A stretch of 64,000 nucleotides of DNA. Source: Actinoplanes oryzae. GTDB taxonomy: Bacteria; Actinomycetota; Actinomycetes; Mycobacteriales; Micromonosporaceae. Both the position numbers and the translations under genes were made by a program. Where the stretch lies: assembly GCF_030757795.1 (NCBI RefSeq), contig NZ_JAUQWH010000007.1, forward strand, positions 42,500 to 106,499, in the 5' to 3' direction. The number at the start of each line of letters is the position of its first letter. Positions within the stretch are counted from its first letter, which is position 1. The notes beneath the pieces were generated by a model. The model had not been told where the DNA came from. It was given only the letters and a program-made list of their open reading frames with translations, and did not search any database. Shown piece by piece: positions 1 to 8,488 of this stretch.

Positions 1-1059
1 ATGCTTGAGCGTGTTGGTCAGCGCCTCCTGCACGATGCGGTAGACGGCCAGCTGCACGCCGTTGCTCAGGTCGAGGAGGTGGCCGCTGGTGCGGTAGGTG
101 ACGGTGAGCCCGGCGGCGCGCACCGGCTCGAGCAGCTGTTCGACGTCGCCGAGCCCGGGTTGCGGTCGCAGCTGCGGCCCCTGGTCGTCGCGGAGGGCGC
201 CGACCACCCTGCGAAGCTCCCCGAGCGCCTGTCGCCCGGTGCCGCCGATCAGCCGGAGTGGCTCGGCCGTCTGCTCGCCGCGCGATGCGGCGAGCGACGC
301 GCCGCCGTCGGCGAGGCCGATGATGACGGCGATGTGATGGCCCACGACGTCGTGCATGTCCCGGGCGATGCCGGCCCGCTCGGCCGCCACCGCGAGCCGG
401 GCACGCTGGTCACGCTCGGTCTCCAGCCGGGCGTTCCGGTCGACCAGCGCGGCCAGGTAGGCCCGGCGGGTGCGGGCGGTGAGCCCCAGGGCCAGGCCGG
501 CCGTGCTGGTGCCGAGGACCAGCAGCAAGCCGATGAGCCGGTTGCCGTCGTCGTCGCGCAGCCCGTAGACGGCGACGGTGAGCAGCACCGCCGTCGCCGC
601 GGCGGCCCAGGCAGTGACTCGCAGCGAGGCGTGCGCGGCCAGGCTGTAGAGCATGATGAGCAGTCCCGCGTCGGCGCTGACCCAGACATCGTAGGACCAC
701 TCGACCAGCAGGATCACGGCGAAGGCGGCGAACGCGGCGGCCGGGGCCCGGCGCCGCCAGAACAGGGGCACGAGCAGTGCTGCGACCGCCGGCCACAGCA
801 CATGTGCCTCGATCGGGGTCTGCAGGCCGGGACCGTCGTCGCCCGGGCGTAGCCGGCTGATGTTGTTCGGCAGCGTCAGCACCAGGAAGCCGGCGACGAC
901 GGCCAGGTCCAGCAGCACAGGGTGGCGCCGGCCCCAGCCCCTCAGCCGTTCCCGGCGGTCGAGCAGCCGGCGCTGTGCCGGGCTCGCCCACGAAGGGTCG
1001 GAGCCGGGCCCGGGCGGCACGGTGGCCGCCGGAGCCGTCGCACCGCGCGTACCGGCCAT
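1..1059 (-). CDS. Sensor histidine kinase (NarL-type, HisKA_3), 3' end outside window
   Basis: Membrane sensor kinase of a two-component system; 353 codons are visible and the reading frame is still open at base 1, so the C-terminal ATPase part is missing. The N-terminal half has a short cytoplasmic leader and several hydrophobic helices (roughly residues 40-185), followed by a linker and the dimerisation/phosphoacceptor helix. The motif IARDMHDVVGHHIAVII places the phosphorylated His near residue 235, the HisKA_3 pattern typical of actinobacterial kinases. The visible end, VQLAVYRIVQEALTNTLKH, is the N-box start of the HATPase domain. ATG at 1059. The ABC exporter immediately upstream on the same strand is a plausible regulated target or operon partner. 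The cognate response regulator would lie to the left of the window. Confidence 0.88.
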   Translation of the reverse strand, partial: MAGTRGATAPAATVPPGPGSDPSWASPAQRRLLDRRERLRGWGRRHPVLLDLAVVAGFLVLTLPNNISRLRPGDDGPGLQTPIEAHVLWPAVAALLVPLFWRRRAPAAAFAAFAVILLVEWSYDVWVSADAGLLIMLYSLAAHASLRVTAWAAAATAVLLTVAVYGLRDDDGNRLIGLLLVLGTSTAGLALGLTARTRRAYLAALVDRNARLETERDQRARLAVAAERAGIARDMHDVVGHHIAVIIGLADGGASLAASRGEQTAEPLRLIGGTGRQALGELRRVVGALRDDQGPQLRPQPGLGDVEQLLEPVRAAGLTVTYRTSGHLLDLSNGVQLAVYRIVQEALTNTLKH

Positions 1060-1084
1060 GCTGTGATCATGCCCTTTCCGACGA

Positions 1085-1915
1085 TCAGACATCGGTCTTC
1101 CGCAGGCGGACCGCCGCCGCGGCCAGGACCAGGGCGACGTAGCCCGTGAAGACGGCCAGACCGGCCCACGGCCCGAACGCGCCGTCGGCCTGCCCGGCCG
1201 ACATGATCGTAGCCCCGGCGTTGCTGGGCAGATACTTCGTGAGGTCGTCGGTCCAGGAGCCGGGCAACAGCGAGACGAGCCCCGGCAGGACGAGCAAGGC
1301 GCCGGCGAGGATGGCGACGCCGCCGGCGCTGGAACGCACCAGCGCGCCCACCCCGACCCCCAGCACCGCGACCAGGCCGAGGTAGAGCCCGGCGCCGAGC
1401 ACACTGCGCAGCACACCGTCGTCGCCGAGCGTGAGCCGGGTGATGGAGTCGTCCAGCAGAGGGGTGCCGAGCTGGAACGCGGCCAGCGCCCCGATGGCGG
1501 TGGCGACCAGCGTGACCACCCCGGCGACCAGTGCCTTGGCCCCCAGCACGGGCAATCGGCGGGGCACCGCGGTCATGGTCGAGCGGATCATCCCGGTGGT
1601 GTACTCCCCGGCCGCCAGCAGCACCCCGAGCGCCCCGACGGCCAGCGCGGCGAACGTGTTGCCGGCCAGCGTGAGCGACAGCGCGTCGATCTCGTCACCA
1701 CGGGGACCGCCGGGGCCACCGGGCCCCGGGCCGGGTCCGCCGCCGTCGGCGGTGGCCGACGCCGCGGCGATCACGCCGACGGCGATGAGCACGAGTACGG
1801 CGACGACCGTGGTGATCGCGCTGGAGCGCAGCGACCAGAACTTGGTCCATTCCGCGGTCACGACGCCGCGGAAGGTGACCCGGTAAGCCGGGCGCTGGTG
1901 GGTGACGGCGGTCAT
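1085..1915 (-). CDS. ABC-2 type transporter permease
   Basis: Membrane subunit (276 aa) of an ABC exporter. After a soluble N-terminus it has about six hydrophobic segments: one near residues 30-55, a Gly/Pro-rich loop (around residues 60-75), then TM stretches around LTLAGNTFAALAVGALGVLL, a central pair, and a terminal helix ending in LRKTDV. The motif GEYTTGMIRSTMTAVPRR after TM2 is characteristic of actinobacterial ABC-2 permeases paired with CcmA-like ATPases. The ATG overlaps the stop of the ATPase gene (ATGA), indicating translational coupling. Substrate unknown; such pairs often export antimicrobial peptides or lipids and are often next to a two-component system, as here. Confidence 0.88.
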   Translation of the reverse strand: MTAVTHQRPAYRVTFRGVVTAEWTKFWSLRSSAITTVVAVLVLIAVGVIAAASATADGGGPGPGPGGPGGPRGDEIDALSLTLAGNTFAALAVGALGVLLAAGEYTTGMIRSTMTAVPRRLPVLGAKALVAGVVTLVATAIGALAAFQLGTPLLDDSITRLTLGDDGVLRSVLGAGLYLGLVAVLGVGVGALVRSSAGGVAILAGALLVLPGLVSLLPGSWTDDLTKYLPSNAGATIMSAGQADGAFGPWAGLAVFTGYVALVLAAAAVRLRKTDV

Positions 1916-2832
1916 CGGGAGGCCTCCTGCAGGGCGCCGTGGTACTCGACGGCATCGCGGGTCAGGTTCATGAAGGCCTCCTCGAGGGAGACCGAGGTCG
2001 GTGTCAGCTCGTACACGGGAATGCCGTAGTGCGCGGCGAGCGTGCCGATCTCCCGGGCGGTGCGCCCGGAGACGAGCAGTTCGTCGCCGGCGGTGGCGCT
2101 GATCGTCACGCCCGGCGCGCTCAGCCGCGCCCGCAGCCGGCCGGCGTCGCCGCTGACCACCTTCACGCCGTTGCCGGCGGCCTCCGCGACGAGGGCCTCG
2201 ACGCTGGTGTCGGCCAGCAGCCGGCCGCGTCCGACGACGACCAGATGATCGGCGACGAGCGCCACCTCGCTCATCAGGTGCGAGGACAGCATCACCGTAC
2301 GGCCCTCGGCCGCCAGCCCGGTCAGCAGATTGCGCACCCACAGCACGCCCTCCGGGTCGAGACCGTTGACCGGCTCGTCAAGCATCACCACGGCCGGGTC
2401 ACCGAGCAGCGCCGCGGCTATGCCCAGCCGCTGGCCCATGCCGAGGGAGAACGCACCGACGCGCTTGCCCGCCACCCGGTCCAGCCCGGCCAGCTCGATC
2501 ACCTCGTCGACCCGGCGGCGCGGGATGCCATGGGTACGGGCCAGGGCCAGCAGGTGGCTGATCGCGGTCCGCCCGGGATGCACCGATCTCGCCTCCAGCA
2601 GCGCCCCGATCTCCTGCAACGGCGACGCGTGCTCGACATAGCGACGGCCGTTCACCAGCGCGGCCCCGGCGTCCGGGGCGTCCAGCCCCACGATCATCCG
2701 CATGGTGGTGGACTTGCCGGCGCCGTTCGGTCCCAGGAAGCCCGTCACCTGACCCGGCTTCGCCACGAAACTCAGCCGGTCGACGGCGGTCCGGGCACCG
2801 TAACGCTTCGTCACCTCGTGTACTTCGATCAT
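1912..2832 (-). CDS. ABC transporter ATP-binding protein
   Basis: ATPase subunit (306 aa) driving the adjacent permease. Walker A GPNGAGKST lies near residues 35-43, signature SLGMGQRLGIA near 135, Walker B MLDEPVNGLDPEG near 155, and the H-loop SSHLMSE near 190. A C-terminal extension of about 90 residues (DUF4162-like region ending LEEAFMNLTRD) is typical of drug/peptide export ATPases. The start was set at the ATG giving MIEVHEVTKRYG, a canonical N-terminus; longer upstream extensions in frame lack family similarity. It overlaps the permease start by 4 bp. First gene of the ATPase-permease-(kinase) run on the minus strand. Confidence 0.92.
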   Translation of the reverse strand: MIEVHEVTKRYGARTAVDRLSFVAKPGQVTGFLGPNGAGKSTTMRMIVGLDAPDAGAALVNGRRYVEHASPLQEIGALLEARSVHPGRTAISHLLALARTHGIPRRRVDEVIELAGLDRVAGKRVGAFSLGMGQRLGIAAALLGDPAVVMLDEPVNGLDPEGVLWVRNLLTGLAAEGRTVMLSSHLMSEVALVADHLVVVGRGRLLADTSVEALVAEAAGNGVKVVSGDAGRLRARLSAPGVTISATAGDELLVSGRTAREIGTLAAHYGIPVYELTPTSVSLEEAFMNLTRDAVEYHGALQEASR

Positions 2833-3337
2833 GGGATCAACGCTAGGAGCGCGGCCGGTCCGGCACGTCGTACCGCGGGTCACTCCGGCCCGGTCGTCGT
2901 GATACCCAGGTACCACTCGACCGAGGTGGCGTGATAACCGGATCGGGAGACAACCCGGACGGCCGCGGTGAGAACGACCTCGCGTCGCTCCCCCGCGGGC
3001 TCGCAACCCGGCGACCGCGGCAGCCCCGGCCCTTTGCGGACGGCTTGCCGCTGATGACTCTGAGCAACGATGGCGAGCCGGGATCGGACGGTCTGCGGCA
3101 GGCGGGCTCAGCGCGTCACACCACGCGGGAAAGAGGTGCGGTATTGCCGCACCATTTCTTTCTCGTGTACGGAGGAAACACGGAAGAGAAATCGCCACTT
3201 ACCTTTTGCCGAAGAGCCGCCGAGGGTACGCGCGGTGAGCCCCGAAAGGGGAATATCCGCTGTACCCGTACGGGCCGGAAACTGCTCTCAGCACTGGTGC
3301 GGTATCGGTTGCGTCGAGCATTCGGAAGGGCCTGTCG
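2833..3337. other. 505-bp intergenic region, divergent promoters
   Basis: Non-coding spacer between the minus-strand ABC operon and the plus-strand giant gene. The right half (about 3120-3330) is clearly richer in A/T than the surrounding DNA and holds an inverted repeat (3135-3153), a 10-bp perfect palindrome (3265-3274, CCCGTACGGG) and a 10-bp direct repeat GGTGCGGTAT at 3135-3144 and 3296-3305. A Shine-Dalgarno-like GGAAGGG sits at 3324-3330, seven bases before the giant ORF's ATG. No convincing small ORF was seen. Confidence 0.6.
3135..3153. promoter_or_regulatory. Inverted repeat upstream of the giant gene
   Basis: GGTGCGG-TATTG-CCGCACC: perfect 7-bp arms with a 5-base loop in the A/T-rich part of the spacer. 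It could be a regulator site or, since a T-rich stretch follows, a weak hairpin terminator. The left arm sequence recurs at 3296. Confidence 0.4.
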
Positions 3338-6300
3338 ATGGTGGGTTCGGTCAGATCCCCGATCTGCCTCGAAGGCATCTCGCCGGTGCCCAGCGGTGTT
3401 TTCCTCTCCCTGGACGCGGACGCGGCCGTCCCCGCGCGTGTCCGGGCCGCGCCCCGGATCAACGGCTTGGTCCGGGTCTGGTTCGACCGAGGCGCCCTGG
3501 GCGCCGCGAGCATCACCGGTGTGCAGGCGCGCAACGCGGCCACTCTGGACCGCTGGACGGACGTCCTGGAAGCCGGTGAAGGTTCGACCGTCAGCCGGGC
3601 GCAGATCGACGAGCGCGGCAAAGCCCATGGCATGTACGTCGACGCGCCGGGGCGCCGCGACCTGCTGGACCCGGCCGACGATCGGATCCTCCCGATCGAC
3701 AACGATCACCGAGTCGTCGATGCCCGGCGGGCCACCGGCGTGCGCGTCATTCCCGAGATCCACATCGTGGACCGCATCGCCGGCCTGATCCGCCCGCACA
3801 TCGTTCCCGGCGACGATCCGTTCCCCGGCCAGCTCCGCTTTCACGGCGCGATCGCGTACCTCGGCCTCCCGGCCGAAGTGGTGTCCCGGCGTCACGCCGG
3901 CGTCGGGGCCGTACCGGAATCTCCGGCCGGCATGGCAGCTGCGGACGGCTACGCGGACCTGTTGAGTCATCTCGGCTCCTTGCCGGTCGGCAGCCGGACC
4001 ACGGTGGAGACTGTGCCGCTCGACGGCATGCGGACCGACAGGTTCCTGGTCATCAACGACCCCGACGGCCTGTCCGTGCTCCAGGACGCCGGCGGAACCA
4101 TCGGCGCGGCCCGCATGCCGCGCGCCTTCAGCGCCCTGCGCTACGCGACCAGCCCACGGGCCGGGTTCGATCGGGCGGTCGCCTGGGCCGGCGACCGTAC
4201 GAGACCCGTGCGGAGCACCGTCGAGATCGCCCGGGGCAATGGCGTCATCGTGCGGACGAGGCCGGGCCACCCGACCGCCGCCGGCCACACACTGCCGGCC
4301 GTCGAGGTGGTCGCCGACCCGGCCGCGACCCGCCGTGGTGAGCCGGCATCCGACCGTTCGACGATGCTGCGGACCGTGCGGGACGTACTGATCCGTCTGG
4401 CCGGAGCCCACCCGGGCACCTCCCTGACCGAGTTGCTCGACGGGCTGCCGATGGCGGTGACCGAGGCGGGCCGCCGGCTCGAGGTGGCCGACGGCAGCGG
4501 CGGCGGGAACGCGTACGCGCTGATCGAAGCCGAGGTGGCGTTCTCCTCCCTGCCGGCGGTGCTGGGCGGCCTGCGCGACCAGGTGACGTCCACGACCGAG
4601 GCTTCCGGGCAACGGCCGGACCGGCGCTCGGTGCTCGAGGACGGCCTGCGATTCGGCCGATCCATGGGCACCATGTACGCCGCTGCGGCGAATACCGCGG
4701 GCACCGAGGCGAAAGGCACGGTCGAGGGCTACCTGTCGCTCGTCTACACCCACGCGGCTGCCGCCTGGCTCACGGCGATCGCGGCTCTGCGCCATGACCT
4801 GCCCGCGGAGCAGTCAGCGCCGGCGGAATACCTGATCGCCGTCTCGGCACCGGCTTTCGGCGACTACCTCGAGGCCATGCCGGAGCGTCCGCTCGCCTTC
4901 CTGCGGAACAACCACGACCTCATCACCCGGCGGCTCCAGCTCGCCTTCGTCGCGGACAACCCGGCCCTGCAGGGGCTGCTCGCCGATCACGGCCTGCTCG
5001 GCGAGGATCCGGCCACCGGTGACGTCACGGTGGGCCTGACGGGTCTGCCGCTCCCCGGCAAGCCGGCCATCGGACACTACGTGAGCAACGCCCTGCTCAA
5101 ACCCGGCGAGCTTCGTCGCCGCGGCATCCCGCTGATCGGCCGGGACTATCTCGACCGGACCGGGGCGGCAGGCGTCGCCACGGGCGCGCGCGGTCTGCGC
5201 GCGCTGCTGCGGCTGCGTGCCTATCTGCCTCCGGCCTCGAGTGATGTCCACCGGGCCGCCAACGACCTCCTCGACACGATGCGGGGTTACTACACGGCCC
5301 TCGACCAGCCGTCAGACGTGGCCGCGGCGCGCAGAGAGCCCCTGCTCGCACCGCTGTGGCGCCTGGGCCACAGCGATCAGGTCATGTCGCGGGTGCTCGC
5401 GGACGGCCGCGGGAAGCCCTTCGCAACCGTTTATCCGCTCGACCCGCGGCACGAGCGCGAGCTGATCAGACAAGCGGCCGGCCTCCGGGACTTCCAGGTC
5501 TACACCCGCCTGGGCGAGAAGGGCCGGAGGAAGGGCCGCCCTGTCGTGCGGGCCGTTCCGTGGGCCGGAAGACGCGTGTACTTCGTCCTCGGCCTCACCG
5601 ACTCGTCGGGAAACCACCTGGTCCGGATCGACGGGCGAGGCGCGGTGCGGCTCGACGGCGCCGGGATCGCCGCCGACCTGCACAGGCAGGGAGCGGATGA
5701 CGGCGGCATCCCTGAGGGGACCGAGGACCTCGTCGTCGTCTCCGACCGTGCCGCCCGCTTCGATCCGGACACCGAGTCGAGCTTCGCGGCCGCCCTCGCC
5801 GACAAGCTCCATGACCTCGCGGGCCTCGATCTGCGGGTGATCGGCAGCAGCGGAACCGTCTCCACCGCGCCGGGGGTCCGCGCCACCGGCGAGACGGTCG
5901 CACGGCTGACCCTCGGCGGCAAGTTCGCGTTCGTGACACCAAGGGCGGACTCCGACCGGCTTCGCCACAGCACGCGGCTGCGCTTCGCTGACGCGGCTCC
6001 GCAGGAACGGGTGTTCCCGACGACCTCGGCCCTCGCGGGCCTGGTCGAGGACCTGGGACTGGCCAGCGGTCCTCATCTGTTCCTGCTGTCCACGGCCGCG
6101 ACGGGGGGATTCGCTGACACGGCGGTTCCACCCCTGCCCGGCACGCTGGTGGAGCAGCTTGTCGTGCGGCTCGGGCAGCAATATCCGGAGTCGCGGGTCC
6201 AGCTGATCGGTCCCGACCCGCACGGCGACTTCCGCGGGCAGCACCCGGCTGCCTTCGTCCTGGCGGATGCTTTGCAGGCGGAGGGATACGCCCGGCTGCG

Positions 6301-8488
6301 GCCCCAGGACCGGGACCGGCTGCTGACCGAGCTCGGCTCGGCCGGCGCCACATTGATCGGCGCGACTCGGGACATCGCCTCCGCACCGACCGGCTCCGGG
6401 CTGCGGACGCTCTGGCTGGGCGGCGCGGTCGAACCGGACGGACCCGTGGGACCGGGGCCGGCCCAGTCGCAGCGACTCGATCTGCCCGTGGACTGGGCCG
6501 GACACCGCGATGTGGTCGCCTCAGCCGTTCGTGATCTTCCCGGATCGGCGGACGCCTTACGAAGCGCGCTCGGGAAGTGGCGGGACTCGGTGGCCGGCTA
6601 CCGCGCCCGGTTGCAGCCGCCGCAGTCGCAACTCGACCGGCATCCCGGCCTGGTCGACGACGTCCGGGAATGGCGGCGGCACCTCGCCGGTGAATTCGAG
6701 TATCGGCTGGACGAGGAAATCGTCGCACTGGAGCGGCACCGAGGGCGGATGTCCGCACGATGGCCGGCTTTCCGCGAGCACATCGACTATTACCTGACCC
6801 AGCTTTCCCGGTTGTCTCCGGTGGAGGTGTTCGGCCTGCTGCGCCGGGCGGTGGACAACGACGCGGCCTTCGGTGCCGCGGTGGTGCCGGAAAGGGTCAA
6901 GAGCGTCGAGCTGTTCCCGCCCGGCAAGGACGTGGAGAGTCCGGACACGGTCGGCACGCCGGTACGCCCGAATCCGGTCCTGACCTCGCTGGCGGACCTG
7001 ACCGCCGAGCACTTCACCGACCGTCCGGGGGCGACGTGGCAGTTCATCGTCACGCCCGGCAATGCGCTGCCCAGGTTCGGCACCGAGACGGTCTCCAAGG
7101 TCTTCACCGACGCGCAGGCGACGTGGCTGAGTGACTTCCGGCTCGGGGCCGCCCGCCGGGCGATCGTCGCGGAACTTCGGGGAGAGGCCCGGCCTGCCGA
7201 GCTCTACCAGGCGCGGGACGCAGCTCCGGAGGATCAGGTGCCGCTGACTTCCCAGCAGATCAACGATCTCGCCGCGACACTGAGCTTCGACGAGCTGGTG
7301 GACGACCTTCGGACGTCGCGGCCCGACCCGGACGAGACGCGCCGGATCCTGGAGCTGCCCGAAGTTCGCCGGGTCCTGCGAACCCGGGCCGAGACGCGCC
7401 GCGAGTACGACGGGCTCGGCCATCCGACCATCGGCGGCGCCTTCATCGGAGCCGGCGAGTACGTTTCGCAGCGGCTTCAGGTCGGCGGCGAAGTACGCTA
7501 TGACGCGGAGTACGGAGTCCTGGTCTTCAACGACATGTCCGGGCGATCCATGAGCCCGAAGGTCCGCCCGACCGAAGCGGAGAAGTTCAAGGTCTGGGTG
7601 AGCAACGTCGCCCGGATGGTGGAAGCGCAGACCGGTCTCCCGTGGGAGATCGGCCTGTCCAAGCAGGCTGCCAAGGCCGCGATCAAGCGGAATCCGCGGG
7701 ACGTCGAGGCGCTCGCTCAAGTGTCGATCGTCAAGTCGGCACTGCCCGACCGCGGCGCCGTCGCACGCCTGCGTGCGGAGAGCGACCGGCTGCACGACAG
7801 AGTCGCGGCGGCACTCGCGCGCTTGCCCGGCTCGCCGGCGACGGCCGAGGCAGCGCGCGCCTGGCAGGAGTCGCTGAACGAGCTGGCGCGGACGGACGGA
7901 TCGACCGTCGGCGCGGCCGAGCGCGCCGTCGCGGCGTACGCGACGGCGGTCCGCAAGCTGGCGGACGCCACCGGGCCAGGGGCCGCCCGAGTGCTTCCGG
8001 ACCCCGCCTTCTTCTTCCCGCAACCCCGCTTCGACGTGGCGTCCGGCTGGTGGATCGGTACCAAGCCCCCGCCGGACCGGGTCAGGAGCGCACCGGCCCG
8101 CGCCGGCGACCGGCCGGTCGTGGAGGTGCGTTTCCGCGACAAGCCCGATCCGGAAGACTTCGCCCTGATCCGCATGACCTTGCTGAACCAGCCGATCGAC
8201 GCGCTGCTCGCCGCGGTCTACCGGCCGTCGGAGGCCGACCTGGCCGGCTTGGACCCGAAGGCCGTGGCGGACGAGCTCGGACTCCCCCTCGACATCGCAG
8301 AGGCCCAGCTCCCGGACCGGCTCCGGACCCGGCTGCCGGCAGCGGCCCGGGTGGCTCGACGAACGCGGACAACCGGCCGACTCCCCGAGCCGCCGGCACT
8401 ACCTGCGGGTGGAGCCGGCCGTCCACCTCGTCACGCAGCACCTCGACTTCGTGCCGGGCAGTGCGCAGTCACGCCCTGCCGTCGCTGA
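3338..8488 (+). CDS. Giant protein, N-terminal part (frame 2 of an apparently frameshifted gene)
   Basis: Very large protein of unknown function. Reading from the ATG at 3338 (SD GGAAGGG at 3324-3330) gives 1,716 codons, but coding character in this frame ends near 8349; the last 45 or so residues (RRTRTTGRLPEPPAL onward) look like out-of-frame translation. The protein continues sensibly in the +1 frame (next entry), so the intact product would be about 2,330 aa. No signal peptide or membrane helix at the N-terminus. No catalytic domain was recognised. Residues about 1363-1410 carry GHPTIGGAFIGAGEY followed by VLVFNDMSGRSMSP, which recalls the 'AGE...NxxSG' element seen in large toxin-like bacterial proteins (from memory, not verified). 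A stretch near 700-900 looks like a mixed alpha/beta region. Giant actinobacterial 'lonely Cys domain' proteins are another possible relative. Confidence 0.6.
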   Translation: MVGSVRSPICLEGISPVPSGVFLSLDADAAVPARVRAAPRINGLVRVWFDRGALGAASITGVQARNAATLDRWTDVLEAGEGSTVSRAQIDERGKAHGMYVDAPGRRDLLDPADDRILPIDNDHRVVDARRATGVRVIPEIHIVDRIAGLIRPHIVPGDDPFPGQLRFHGAIAYLGLPAEVVSRRHAGVGAVPESPAGMAAADGYADLLSHLGSLPVGSRTTVETVPLDGMRTDRFLVINDPDGLSVLQDAGGTIGAARMPRAFSALRYATSPRAGFDRAVAWAGDRTRPVRSTVEIARGNGVIVRTRPGHPTAAGHTLPAVEVVADPAATRRGEPASDRSTMLRTVRDVLIRLAGAHPGTSLTELLDGLPMAVTEAGRRLEVADGSGGGNAYALIEAEVAFSSLPAVLGGLRDQVTSTTEASGQRPDRRSVLEDGLRFGRSMGTMYAAAANTAGTEAKGTVEGYLSLVYTHAAAAWLTAIAALRHDLPAEQSAPAEYLIAVSAPAFGDYLEAMPERPLAFLRNNHDLITRRLQLAFVADNPALQGLLADHGLLGEDPATGDVTVGLTGLPLPGKPAIGHYVSNALLKPGELRRRGIPLIGRDYLDRTGAAGVATGARGLRALLRLRAYLPPASSDVHRAANDLLDTMRGYYTALDQPSDVAAARREPLLAPLWRLGHSDQVMSRVLADGRGKPFATVYPLDPRHERELIRQAAGLRDFQVYTRLGEKGRRKGRPVVRAVPWAGRRVYFVLGLTDSSGNHLVRIDGRGAVRLDGAGIAADLHRQGADDGGIPEGTEDLVVVSDRAARFDPDTESSFAAALADKLHDLAGLDLRVIGSSGTVSTAPGVRATGETVARLTLGGKFAFVTPRADSDRLRHSTRLRFADAAPQERVFPTTSALAGLVEDLGLASGPHLFLLSTAATGGFADTAVPPLPGTLVEQLVVRLGQQYPESRVQLIGPDPHGDFRGQHPAAFVLADALQAEGYARLRPQDRDRLLTELGSAGATLIGATRDIASAPTGSGLRTLWLGGAVEPDGPVGPGPAQSQRLDLPVDWAGHRDVVASAVRDLPGSADALRSALGKWRDSVAGYRARLQPPQSQLDRHPGLVDDVREWRRHLAGEFEYRLDEEIVALERHRGRMSARWPAFREHIDYYLTQLSRLSPVEVFGLLRRAVDNDAAFGAAVVPERVKSVELFPPGKDVESPDTVGTPVRPNPVLTSLADLTAEHFTDRPGATWQFIVTPGNALPRFGTETVSKVFTDAQATWLSDFRLGAARRAIVAELRGEARPAELYQARDAAPEDQVPLTSQQINDLAATLSFDELVDDLRTSRPDPDETRRILELPEVRRVLRTRAETRREYDGLGHPTIGGAFIGAGEYVSQRLQVGGEVRYDAEYGVLVFNDMSGRSMSPKVRPTEAEKFKVWVSNVARMVEAQTGLPWEIGLSKQAAKAAIKRNPRDVEALAQVSIVKSALPDRGAVARLRAESDRLHDRVAAALARLPGSPATAEAARAWQESLNELARTDGSTVGAAERAVAAYATAVRKLADATGPGAARVLPDPAFFFPQPRFDVASGWWIGTKPPPDRVRSAPARAGDRPVVEVRFRDKPDPEDFALIRMTLLNQPIDALLAAVYRPSEADLAGLDPKAVADELGLPLDIAEAQLPDRLRTRLPAAARVARRTRTTGRLPEPPALPAGGAGRPPRHAAPRLRAGQCAVTPCRR

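Noticed and set aside
3116..4795. Long minus-strand open frame (559 codons) opposite the giant gene
   Set aside because: Antisense shadow produced by the high-GC codon pattern; Arg/Gly/His-rich and no family features.
8349..8351. Programmed ribosomal frameshifting in the giant gene
   Set aside because: No classical slippery heptamer or downstream structure obvious; simple indel is the more economical explanation, so not called as programmed.
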